Source: Chaetorhynchus papuensis
Taxonomy: Eukaryota > Chordata > Aves > Passeriformes > Rhipiduridae
DNA: 64,000 bases
Reading direction: 5' to 3'
NCBI GenBank assembly: GCA_013396525.1
Contig: VWYX01000626.1
Location: 248,001-312,000 of the forward strand
The notes beneath the pieces were generated by a model. The model was not told the origin of the DNA. It was given only the letters and a program-made list of their open reading frames with translations, and made no database searches. Below, piece by piece: positions 50,402-63,191 of the stretch. Each line of letters opens with the position of its first letter. Position 1 is the first letter of the stretch. The position numbers and the translations under genes were made by a program.

Positions 50402-53400
50402 CTGTAACACAGGAAGAACACATTTAACAACACAACAGTGAACTCAGCAGTTAAACCCCCTGCCAGCCAAACCCTCCACCAGAGCAAGACTTTAGAAAAT
50501 AAGTAATCTGAGTAATTTGTATTTCTATTTCTACTCCTTATAAATCATCCAATTTTACTTAGCCCAGTGTCAATACACGTAATTACACACATAAAGGGTG
50601 CTTTTAACACAGTGTTAACATGTCTCTCATAAAATTTGAAAAAAAAGGCTACAACTTTTCTTCATAAACAGATTAAAAAACATTGAGAAAACATCATCAT
50701 TAAAGGCATGGCCAGTACAGACAGTGTGTTTCTGATGACTGTTCATGCAAAAATGCCTTGAGGGCAAACTGCTGCCTCTTTTATAATCTCATTATACCTC
50801 TACTATATACCTGGCTGGGGTAGCCATAAAAACAAACTAACAAAGCAAGTGTTAATTCAGCACACAACTGAGGGTATTTCAGAATGAGAAATTACCCTAC
50901 TCCACTGCTTTAGAAGCTCCTGTTTGCTATGTTAAAGATAAGGAGAACAAGATGCAGGACACAGACTGAGCTCGAGCTATCACTGAGCTCTGTGCTTGGC
51001 TCAGAACTCCCTCAGCAGCTCCACTGGGGAGCTCAAAGGACTCATTCTGGTTCCCAGTGTCTCAGCCTGGCAGGCTGTGAGGGGACACTGCACTCAAGAG
51101 GTGCCTGGGGATACAGCTGGATGGAGCTCGGCACAAAACCAGTCAGGATTTATCCCTCCTTAGGAGCAACAAGTGCTCTACACAACATCAAATCCACTGG
51201 TAAATATCTGTCCCTGCGAGGCTGAGGTCATCTCTCCCCAGAGCTATCTTAATACTTTCTCAAAAGTGTTTAACCATCCCATTTGCCTTCTGTGATGAAA
51301 TCCTGCTCCAGATAAATCAGTCATCACATGGTCCTAAGAAACTAACTGAGCTTAACAGAGCAGGGAAGCCGGTATTTAAAGCAAAGAAAAAAGCAGGAAT
51401 TTAGGAGCTTACAAGGAGGTAATCAGCATTTCCACCTCTTGACTACCAACTTACAATTAAGAGCTCTGAATATTTATAGAGTAAAGCCAGGTCTAGCCAG
51501 AAGGCTGCCTGACAGAACAGCCTAAGAGGATCAGTTCCAAAAGGAAACACAGATGCCAAAGATTCTACAGGTTCTAAATCAGAGTCTTCTTTGAAGGAGG
51601 AAACCAGCACCCTTTTAGGAGTCTAAAGCTTGCCTTACTCAGCTCACCCCAGAGGTTTAAACTCGTTTGCATTCTCAGCAGAGCGGGGCTCTGACATTTC
51701 AAAGCAGTATCTTAGCAAGTGCAGAACTCTGTGTCCAACTCTCCATCTTGCTCAGTGAAAATATTTGCTTTTCATCACTATAAAACTAAACACACTAGGG
51801 TAGAAAATATAGAGTTTCCCAGTGCCCCACAATGTAAAAGCAGCAATCAAAAGTGTGCCAGCTCCTAGATTACAGCTGGAGATGAGCTAGGTGTAAAGAC
51901 AACAAAGGACGTCACCTTGTTTTCATTCTTACCGAGAGATTTTTTTCAAACTTCTTGATTTGTCATTCTTTGAAGCTTTCAGAGGCAGAGAACTGGAATA
52001 GGCCGGGGAGAATAAGCATCAATCAGGAGAGGTTGGGGAGTAGGGGAGAAGCAGGAATTCGGGCAGATGAGGAAAAGAAATGAGAAACAAAAGAGAAAAG
52101 TAAAAATTATTTGAAAGAAAGGTCATCAAGCACATGCACAAGACAATATAGGAAAATAAATAAGGAGGAAAATTATCATGAGATTTTTGCAAAGTATACA
52201 TGCAATCAAAAATGTCAATTCAATACTGGAAAGAAGTACAACTGAGATTGTTTGTCCCAATCACTTTCAAATAAGAGCAGAATTACAAATGCAGCGCACA
52301 CAGCAGAGAGCTGAAAATAAATTCAGTGCTACTTAAATTAATAACTGATACCACATGGAAGGACTGGAAATACATGAAGCTGTACAAGAAAACAATGGCA
52401 AACAGTTAAGAATGAGAACCAGGGGAAGGGGGATACAGTTAAGCAGCATTCATGTTCTGGTACAACGAGCAATTTACTGCCTGCAAATAAATAATATAAA
52501 TACAGGTATTTTTTGCTGTTCTGAGATTGCACCACTGAAAAAACACCCAACCTTGCAAAACGGGAGATACAGACTCTGAGGCTGTACTGGAGGAAGAATT
52601 GTGGAAATAACCCTGGTAATTATTTAGTGCTTTTACTGAAGCACCACCTGCAGCAGCCCGAGGACACGCAGATGATGCAGCTGTGCCATCACATGTTCTG
52701 GCAGCTGAGAGCAGGAGTGGCCACAGGGCAGGAGGGACCTGCACTGACCATCAGGTGAGTGGCACCTGCCAGCAGTAATTCCAACACAGCCACTCAAAAA
52801 GCCAAATGAAAATTTGTTACAGGGAAAATCTGGATCAGCTGAAACTTCGGCCCTGGCCAGTGGTTAATGTGCATCTGACAGTAATACTCTGTTTTTACTA
52901 GCACTTTATTACCCAAATTTTAATAAAATCATGTGATGCCTGACCCTACAGATAGTTTATTTTAAATGAAATAGATATCATTGACCCCAAGCATTCCCAA
53001 AGGAAATCCTAAATTGTTAATTTTAAGATGTATAAAACATCTGCAAACTCACAGCATAATAAAGAAATCCCAACAAAATATAATTTCAAAGCCTTCTTCC
53101 TCCAGTTAGGAACCTAATATGTTACAGTTCTTTGTGAAACATATTTTATATATAGCTCTGTAACCAGACTGTGTTTAGTGGTTTGAAATGTTCCATGGAG
53201 CAGAGATGCTAAAAGGCAACTATTCAACTTTGCTAGGAGACCAGACCCTGACCAGAACAGTTCTTTGTGCTGAACTCAGCAATCACATTCCTATTTACTG
53301 AGATTCTGTGCATGCCATTTACATTCCCTGTACCATCATATGGTTTCAATTTTCTTCTCATCTCTATTACATGTTATAGTAACCTCCACATTAAAAAATG

Positions 53401-53457
53401 ACTACAGCAGCAATGCTGCCAGTTTCAGTTAATCCCCAACTACGATTGTGTAATGGT
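50402..53457. other. Intron upstream of the glypican exon, nothing further recognised
   Basis: Begins with the exon's acceptor tract at 50402-50416. The remainder is AT-rich with a purine-rich stretch at 52020-52100. No earlier glypican exon was recognised on the minus strand. Confidence 0.5.
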
Positions 53458-53478
53458 AAAAAAAAAAAAAAAAAAAAA
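53458..53478 (+). repeat. A21 homopolymer
   Basis: A clean poly(A) run followed by AT-rich sequence. No retrocopy body is recognised before it. Confidence 0.9.
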
Positions 53479-56400
53479 TTAATAATCAATTTAATGCTTT
53501 CCAGTTTAATCATAGGAAATGGTTTCTTGCAAGATCATGCAACATTTATTCAAGTTTCAGCTTCTTTCATTATTGTCCCTGACACTTAAGTGATGCATAA
53601 CAAAAAATATGCAGGAATGGAATGCAGAGTCAAATAAAGAGAGCTGGGAAATCTCCCAGGAACCCATGAGAGTAAGAGGAGAAGAAAAGGGTTCAACTAC
53701 TGCAGAAGAGGATCCAGTTGCTCTGTGCATTCAGGACCTTGCAGATCTCACTGTGCAGAGAGTGAAGGATGAGCAGGGCTGGCTCCAGCCAGACCCTGAA
53801 CACCTCCCCTGAAGAACCATGTCAGGCCAAGGGACACCTTTTAACAGCCCCACTTCTCACCTGCACCAGCAGCCCCGGCTCTGTGCAACAGCTGAAACCA
53901 GGGGTTCTCCAACTCCTCGGAAAAGGAGCCTGACTTTTTATGTGGCCTAGCAGAGACTCAGCACCTCTGGAGCAAACATCCCTCTGTAGCTGCCTGGCAC
54001 TGGGGTTTTAAGGGCATCTCTGAGCAGGTTGTACACAAGAGAGGAGAGCCCACTTGACTGTGGTTTCTCCTACAGATGTGCCAGCCAGAGAGGTTCTTCT
54101 CTTTGAGCTCAGGAATGCTCTGACACATTAGGGAATGAGCCACAGCTTTTCTGTTCACTTGGAGAGTGTTGGCTCACTCCTTCTCTTTTTCCTTCCTTAC
54201 TTTAAGAGGCTGGTTCCATACTCCCCCTGAATTACAAGATCATTTGGAAGGATGTCTGCTGCCCAGACCAACAGACAGGCTCAGTAGGGCCAGCGTGACC
54301 TTGTGCCTGAACTGACAGGCAGCTGACATTACTGCTCTTCATTCCTTAAAATCACCAGAAGGAAGGGCATCACAAAAGACTGACATAATTGCTCTCATCA
54401 TCTGGTTCCCCTGTAGCAGTTATCCATCACTCTGAGTGCATTTTACACAACCCACTGCAGAAATTATTTCGCCCATGTAGTATAGATTTTTATTACCTTA
54501 AATTGCTTTTTATTGACATCATATGTGATTAAATGATGGAGAATGAACAAGGCAGTGATGCAGCCAATCACTGTGCCTTTCACTCTATGGTTTCACAATT
54601 GTTTCCAAGAAGCAGAAGTACAAGCTTCAGGCCATGTGTTTTATAGGAAGTTGTGGAGAATAGCTTCAAGTTTTCCACTTCTTACTGTTTATGGCATCTT
54701 TCCATCATTCATTTTTGGTGCACAGGCTCTCTACAATACCTATCAACACTATAATTCAGTAATTTTTCATGCTAATTATATAAGCAGGGACTTAGATTTT
54801 TTTGATAAATTAATTTTCAGTCTGCAGACCATTTCTGGCGAACTGTCTCATTTACAGTGCATTGGTTTATTTTCTTTTCCATCTACAAGCCTTACATTTT
54901 GAAAGGTCAATATCTAAATAATTCTAGATAGTTAGGAAGGGGAGGAAGTAGATCCTCGGGTGAGAAAGAATGGCTGTCATGCCATGAAAGACACAAATTT
55001 GCACCTATTTAAGAGGTCACCTTTATCAGGTTGGCAGCTCTGGGCTGCCAGTGTTAAGCCCCAGCCAAGTCAGTGAGATACACTGAAGATGGCCCAGGGC
55101 TCTGTGTTGTTAAAAGCCTATTTCAATAATTGTACTACAGCTGTTCTTCGGATTTTTACTGCTGAACTTATTAATTTAATTTCTTTAATGCTCTTTTTTT
55201 CTGACTTGCATGGTAAAAATTGATTAACTCCAAGCATTAGCACAAACTGTTATGCTTTGATTTTAAACTACCAAAGGATAAAATTATCACCATCACTCCA
55301 AAAACTTCGCTTGCTGTTATTACTTCTATTTTTTAAAGCAGCGTTTCTTCCATTCATGAAAGCTGAGAATTAAAACAGAAATGGATAAAAATCTCATCTC
55401 CCCAACTAAAACTCCAGAAGCCAGGCTATGGAAACGGTAACACTGCTGTCTGTCATCCACTTATCCAACAGACAGAGATACACATGGACTGCCTGGGCAG
55501 TTCAGATGCTGGTTTTGGACAGAGGTGTAAGCCCAGCACGACCCCACCGATGTGGTTGTTCCAGATTAATGCTGCTGTTCCAGAGGGCACCGTGTCAGCC
55601 AGAAATAGGCACCGTGACTTTATGGGCAGTTTGCTCTGACATCTACTCGTGTATCATGAGTGGGATTGCAAAAACATCCTTTCCTCCCCGCTCAGAATGT
55701 GCAGAAAGCCAATTCAGGAGCCACACAAGGTAAAGTGACAGAAGAACTCAGGAGATCTGGGAGCAGGGATACTCCTGTCTAGGCCAGTAGCACTAACTCA
55801 GCTGTAGGTGTCTCAGATGGGGCACAGCTGAAGAACAGGAGCCAAGATGGACACAACAAGCCTAAAAAACTCCTTCAGCTCTTCCTCTGTTATGTAACAA
55901 ATCAAGGAGATTCCAAAGGATCTTATCACTCCTCCCCAGTCCAGTGGAACCAGGGACTGACTTGGTGTCAGGGCAATGAATCTTTCCTTTTCACCCCTTC
56001 CTCCTTCCCACTTCTGCCCCTGGATAAGCTCATGTCCTTACAGACCTGGGCAGTTACATTTTAAGTACTTTAGACTCAGCTATGGAAATCAGTTTCCTCA
56101 GACTTTGTCGAGGAAAAGCTTTCACCATTTTCACTGAAAAATTCTGGAAATAATCAACACCTTGGTGTTAAGCAATGATACCTAGTCTGGCCTTTCTTGG
56201 AGAGACCCACAATGTGATGCCACAAAGTCACTGGTGCGACTGCCAGTGGTGGCAGTGGCTGGAGAGCACACAGAGAAGGTGACAGAGCTGTGGCTTTGGC
56301 TTGAACACTACGGGGCAAAGACCCAGCAGCACAGATTAGGAGGCAGAGGGTTTGTTCCAAAGCAACTGCAGCCTAGGGTTACCTTCTTTTACTGTTCAGG

Positions 56401-59400
56401 CTGGTGTGAGCCATCATGAATGTCTGGGCTTCAGTCACTTCCTTCACTGGCACAATACTGGCTGATGACAGGTTCCCTTCTTGCTGCTTGGGCTGTCCAC
56501 ACACTTTATCGACCTGTGAGAAAGGGAGGGAAAGGAAAATGGGCTGTGAATGGAGAAATGGATTTACAACCCCACAAAAGTCTGCCTGTTCCTTGCAGTT
56601 GGTGTTCAGTGCACGAGACATTGTCTGGGTGAGAGAAAGGATAGGAAGGACTCTTCCTTCAAGGAGCTGGAAACAAATGCCTTGCAAAAGATGGACCAAA
56701 TTACAAGACAGGGCAAAGAACACCAGAAATGGATGTTCCATCGGTCAAATCCAGCAGTCATGGATTTGTCAGTGGCTACCTGGACTACAGCACACTTGGA
56801 AACAGGCTGAAACAGTGACTGACGAAGTATGGGCAAACCAAGCTTTTATTTAGGAACGTAACATGAAGGAGTTTAAAGGTACATGGATTTTGGTGGAACA
56901 TCTGCCCCATGTATAAAGAGCAGAGTCTATCTGGAGTTTGAAGGGGCTTGTAATCAGAAGATAACCAATTCTTCCAGCCTTTACCAGGCCACGTTAACAT
57001 CACTCAGTCCTCACTGCCCTTCCTGAAGCCTCTCATCAGGGATTTAGAATCAGTCCAGGAGAAAGCAAGCTTGTGTTTATCCTTTCTGCACTGTGGATGT
57101 GACACTGCTCGTGTATCCTGACATGTTTATTTGCTGTAACAGCTTTAAGTGACAGTAGTAAGACAAGTCTCTTCCCTTTCTAATCCACAAATGAGTAACC
57201 TGTAAATTACGCTTAAATCCCCGAGCAAACACGAAAAGGCCACGAAGGAAATCCTGCTGCGGGCAAGGTGCTACCAGAGACCTGAATCACCCAGAATCCA
57301 TCATCCCCCACTGCACTGGATTTGGAATCCCTTCTCCAATCATCCACAGTAATCAGGGTGAGATGGAATCTTACTGCTCTGTGCACTTTCCTGCATCTTC
57401 AGAACCCTTAGGAGTCTGCTGAGTATTTCAGCCCACAGATGACTTCAGATAACTTTCTCTGTCCCTTTGCACCACTACGATGCAGATGTCAGCACAAGCA
57501 CGGGACAATTTTCTCTGCCTTAGCCATTTCCTCTGGGAAAACCACTACTGTGTGAAGCTAAGACATCCTCCTCCTCTGAAAAAACAGCAAACTGAATGTG
57601 GAAAACTGGAAGCTCTATAGGCATGACAGTTACTGTCAGCTTTAGCTGTATGAGTTACAGCCCAGTCCAGTATAATCTGCTGTGAAGAACCTAAAAGTGC
57701 AGCAATTGAATGGGAACACTCTGGATTAATCCTGACACATCTCCAGCAGCCAGGGTGGGAGCCAGCTGCCTCACTCAACACCATGCACTGTGTATATTGT
57801 TCTGGTCTCACCAGGGACCAGCACAGCACTGTTTTAAAGTACAACTTCATGGAATAAAATAGTCTATTCCAGTCCCTTCTAAACTTCTGAAAAGAAAAAA
57901 AACCCCGCTCTATGCAAATGAAAATATCAAACAAAAAAGCCTTTTGAACCCTCTAGAGCTGGGCAGAGGGTATAACACAGCTGGACCACATTCCTGCACA
58001 GGACGCTTTCTCCCCTCCACCCCAGGCTTCCCAGCCCTCCTACAGCACAAAGACCCGAATTTCCAGCACAGGTCTCTGCAAAATCCATCTTAGATTACAT
58101 CAAGTCACTAAAGTTCATGTTTTCAAATTACATACACCTCAAATCATGTCACTATGCATTTGAGACAGTTTTTACCAACTAAAATCAGAGTGGTTTACAA
58201 AAGCAATGCTTTTCTCATACACATAAGCGATGAAGAGCTCCCAACTATTTTGTTTTTCCTGAAAGAAGATTCAAAGATATTTAAGTCATCATTTTTGTTG
58301 TGAATCAACAGTTTAAGCATCTGACTGAAAACACCAACTTTGTTTTGATTTGAATTTTTGATACTATAATGACTCTTTAATTTGCCCAGGTTTCAGTATT
58401 TTCTATGCCAAACCTGTGCTTCAGGGCTCTCTTTTTAAGCAGTAATAACAGTTTCCTGCATATCAAACAAAACCACATTATTTGAAGGAAAAAATTTCCT
58501 CAGTGGAAAATTTTAACCAGTTCTACTCCGTTAAGAATAAAGTAATTAGTTACACAGAAGGGCAAATCACACCTTTTTTGTCACCCAGGCCTTTCAGTGC
58601 CTTTCTCCTCAGTCCAGCTCCCCCAGCTGGTCCCAGGCCAGGCAATCCCAGCAGCCCCAGGCTGGCCCCTCATCACCTCTTCTATTCACATCCCTTCCCA
58701 CAGGACATTCCCTCCAAGTCAGCAGGGATCACCAGCTTCTCTTCAATCCCAGCCTCTCTGGGGCATGCAAGGATGGAGGATTTCAGCCCACTACTGCTCC
58801 TGCAGCACATTAATTCCATGAATGTGGTTGTACCCCACACCTTTGGATGCAAAGACTGCATAAACTCCCTCCCAGGAGTCTCCCATGACGCTTGAGTTAG
58901 CCCTGTTTGGCATGATCATTTCAGATTTTTAATGAGTTAAACAGAAACCTGACTTGTAAATTTTCTTTTTTATGTGGACTCATTTTCACATCTCTGCGAC
59001 ATGTTTATTTTTCTGCAAAATAAAACATCAGAAAAGCCTGAATTTTACCAGCTAATTTGAGCAGTCACAAAGCTGATGGCACAAATGAGAACAACTCATG
59101 TATGAAAAACCACCTCAACTTCCAGATGGGACATTTATGAAAAATAAGATAATGTTGTGGAAATTGAAAAGCATGAGGCATGCCATAAAAAATCCAAAAA
59201 AGTGTTTTCTAGGACTGCAACACCTGGAATCTACAAGTTCCCTGTGTGTTAAGAACAGTGAGGGACACAGAGTTTCCCTCCCATCCTAAGGACACTGTCA
59301 GTTTAACCCAGAGATCGTGAATCAATCCTCACCCCCCACAGGAAAAACAGAGCACCTGGAAATGGTGACTGGAATTTTAAAGCTCTTACCCTAATTTCAA

Positions 59401-62400
59401 GGTCTAGTAGTCGGAATAATCAGGAATCAACATAAAGAATGACTGAGCCCATTTCTTTGATTTTTAAACCTAGAGTAAGTCTGCCACTTTTAAATTACAA
59501 ACTGACAAAAAATCATCCCTTGTTAATGGTAAAACCCCAAAGCTTAAGGTCATTCTGCTTGTCTCTGCCATGACATTTAAGCAAATCTGTCTCCTAACAG
59601 TGAACACCTACAGCCAAAAACTGGTATTCCTCATACCTCATTATCTTCTGAATTATCAATCATGTTTCATCATTCTAACATTTTTATTCATATTAAAGCT
59701 TTTTTATACACTGATGATTACTCTTAAATATCTGTTTTTCTACCTACTTTTTTTTTTGCCGTGAACTTTTCTTGGTAATGAAATACAGAATCATATATAT
59801 ACACACATTTTTTGACCTCTTACTATTTGTTATTTAAAAGAATGACTATTTACAATTATTACAGCGGCTTAACAAAATAAATTGAAAATTTCTCATCCAG
59901 AATCTTTTTGAACTCTTACAGCTTGAGTAACCTTAAACATTGAGGTCATATTTAATATATTTGATATAATCAAACATGGGAAAAATGTCATGCCCTTCTG
60001 GATACCAAGAGAATCTTATCTCTCTAAAGCAGGAGACCTTTTCAATAGTTCAGAACAGTAATTTTCTCTTGATTTTGTAATGGGAAGATTAGAATTTTAA
60101 AACACAAGATTTTTCCAGTGATTGGGTTTTGAGTTATTATTAAAACACTGACACATTTGCCTGCAGGTTTCTGTCCCCCAATGTGTCCCCAGCCCAAGGA
60201 AGCTCTGTAAAACACCTCTGACAAATTACATCCCCCAGCCCCAACCCCAGCACTGCTGGGCCCCACAGGTGCCACAAACACTCTTCAGAGCAGAACTGAG
60301 TTTGCTCCAGTTCAGGTTCCAGCTGCCAGGTTTGAAGTGAGGCGAGGGAAGCAAGAAACACTGAATTATGGGGAAATCAGGTTTGAGTTTCCAGACTTGC
60401 ATGTTCACCAGCAGGTCTCACTCCCTCAGGGTCAGACCTGTCCTTGTATCACTTGATTACCCACGGTGAAAGAAACCAACTGGTATCATTGGTCATTTTA
60501 TGCTGTCCAAGCATCAGCCAGAGTTTATTATGGGAACACAGAATCCCCTCCCTGGGGTGGCTGTCACCTGCTGCTAGAGGATTGCTGTAAAACCTTAATT
60601 TCCAGTGCTCAAAAGCTGAGTGGGAGCCCATATGATAAAATGCAAGTCAGGGCTCATGGATCATTGCTACTGCCTTTATCTTACTGAACAAAACCAGACA
60701 AGAGAGCAAATAACCTCTGATTTTGCCTTCTTTTAAATATTCTCTCCCTTATGGAATATGTTTTCTATTAGGAGCATTTTGCTGGTAGCAGATTTCAGCG
60801 ATACATAAACAAACTAAGGGATTATTAGTTCATTTTCCTACAGGAATATGTTGGCTTTCACTTGGGATGGGAGCATTGTCTTCTCTCTCATCTTGAATCT
60901 ACTGAATAGTTCAATTTCAATTAATTCCCTACAAATCTTCTGAAATCTGGCAGTTGGAGAGGTTGACCCTTACTAAATAGTAGAGACTCCTCCAAGGAGA
61001 ATGGTGTTATGAATTCCTCAGGGGCAGAAAAACCTTCTGTCATACTTCACACTCAGACATCAAAGAATTCAGCCAGAGAATTTAAATCCATAAAAAATAA
61101 GGTTCTGTGTGTTCTGTCTCTGGCAGAAGAGATCCTTTCAGGCACCAACACTGGGCAAAGGGAGAGGTCAAATTCTGCAGCAGTTATTCAAATTAATCAA
61201 ATTCTACAAGACCTTATCCCAGATAAAAGGTACAAATGATGAGAATTTGGAGCCTTATTTTATAACACCACTAAGAAGGAGTGGTGAGATAACCTGTCCA
61301 CAAAGCTGCACCTAAATGCACACGCACAGCCTTTGTTCACAGGGAGAGCAGTCAAGAATTCCTGGAAAAACGTAAAATAAAGAACCACCTTACGTGACAT
61401 CAGGCATTTCAAGAATTCTACACAGTTTGTACCTAAAAAATGTTTACCATAAATTACACTGCTGTTATTTTCTGCTCTCACTGGCTTTTAAAATTGCATA
61501 TACTGGTCAGTGTATCAAACTATCCACAGTGCACCTCCACGTCTACAATCTTCTAAGCACACATAAGTCAGTAACTTTGTCTATTTTTTTAGGATTTTTT
61601 CAAAACATTTTTGTTCTGCCTGTAGATATATTTACCCAGCTGAAAAGAGAAGTGGTAATTATTTATAAAGCCAAAACAAAATACCAGCAGCACCTGAGAG
61701 GTCAAATGATATCTCCCCTTCTCCTCCACAATCCCCCCTAGATTCAGGACTAATCTTCCCTGGCCTTTGTTACTTGTGACATTTGTCTTTAGATATTGAC
61801 AACCTACAAAGGTTAAGCTCAATTTTATAATTAAATACAATAATCTAGCATGAAAAGAAAATTCCATTGGGAGTCAATCCAAGTGAGCCACTTTAAGAGT
61901 TCTCAGAAAAATGAGGTGACTTTAAAGATAACATAACAAAATCAATTAAAAGATTTTATTCAAATTTCCCTTTAATCACTTCTCAAACCAATTAAAGTAT
62001 ATCAAAATGGTATTGCCTGTTATTGTGTTTACTATTTCTACCCATTCCTAAGGGAAAGCAATTATCCAAATATTCCTGGAATTTCTTTTATCACTGCAAG
62101 CTTAAAACGTAACAAAGAAAAACCCTTCACAGTTTGCTCTTCAAAAGTTCAAATAACCAAGCACAAAAAGCAGCAGAGAGAAATTGTACAAATACACACC
62201 CATGCACAAAATAAGGAAATCCTTTCAGGGCTGCCCCAGTGGTGCACAGAGTGCACCCCAAACCTCGGCAGCAACCCCTGCTCATGGTCCCTGGCACAGC
62301 CTGGCTCCCACTGGCACCAGCTGTGCCTGCCCAGCAGCAAGGGCTGGCACCAGCACCTGCACTGGGGACATCCCTTGGCCCCCTGCAAGCCATAGCAGCC

Positions 62401-62810
62401 CAATGTCAGTACGAGGGTCCAGCTGGGCTACCCAGGCTCATTGGAAGCTGGCCCAGTCAGAGAGAGCAGCAGGGCAGGGCTGACAGGCAGGAGGGATCAT
62501 ACCCAGGCAGTTCACTCGTTGGCAACTCCAAAAATTAACATCTTTCCTTCGGCTCAGGGACCTCCCTACACATCTTTAGCCAAAACCAAGTGTGTCACCC
62601 TTCCAGTCCCTACAGATAAGCCATGCTCTTCTCCAATTAATTTTAGCCATGTTGAGGCATACCTGACTTGCTGGTGATGCCCAAGAGCTCCCCAAGGCAA
62701 GATCTCTCTCCAGTACCCTTTTCACTAAATGCAGCCACTTTGATCACCATCCCAACACAGTCAGTCCCCATTCACAGGATGGACATAAGGAACCAACACG
62801 AACAGGAGGT
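53479..62810. other. Non-coding stretch, nothing recognised
   Basis: Over 9 kb of presumed intron. GC-richer patches at about 53690-53930 and 62220-62500 give chance ORFs on both strands and are not CpG islands. ORFs up to 145 codons have no recognisable similarity. Confidence 0.45.
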
Positions 62811-63185
62811 TGTAGATGCTGACAGAGCTTTAGCAGTGAATTTCTTCAGCTCTCTAGCATTTTGTGAGAACTCTGTCTTTCCCATGCAGGCTAACTAAAA
62901 CAAAGTTACCAGTGTTTATCAATAGCCACACCTGCACTTGTTTTTCCCGGATTGTTATGGCTTCAAATAGAAAAACACTTGGGAACGGACGTGCTCGAGT
63001 TGGGCCAACCCCCTCGAGGGGTGGATGGCCAGAGAACCAATTACTTTATGCCATCTAGCTCACTTTTTGCAAACTAACATATAAAAACCTCATGAAAAAA
63101 GCCATTAAACTGGCCCTTGCTGCCATTTCTACCTGACCCTGGACTTCGTGTGGTTTTTCTACGGGTCCACGTTACAGCAGCGACA
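62811..63185 (+). mobile_element. Solo LTR of the same ERV family, copy 2 (375 bp)
   Basis: Starts tgtagatgctgacagag and ends ttacagcagcgaca. A perfect 6-bp target-site duplication, ggaggt, occurs at 62805-62810 and 63186-63191. It aligns with copy 1 through the start of U3, the palindrome, the agaaccaatta block, the TATA region (tataaaaa at 63080-63087) and the distinctive gtgtggtttttctacg segment near the 3' end. An attaaa poly(A) signal lies at 63104-63109. A 12-bp palindrome, cccctcgagggg, is at 63010-63021. There is no internal retroviral sequence. The separate target-site duplications show independent insertions, not the two ends of one provirus. Confidence 0.92.
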
Positions 63186-63191
63186 GGAGGT

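Noticed and set aside
49799..63185. The two LTRs as the ends of one 13-kb provirus
   Set aside because: Each has its own 6-bp target-site duplication, they differ clearly in sequence and length, no primer-binding site or retroviral gene lies between them, and a glypican exon lies inside the interval.
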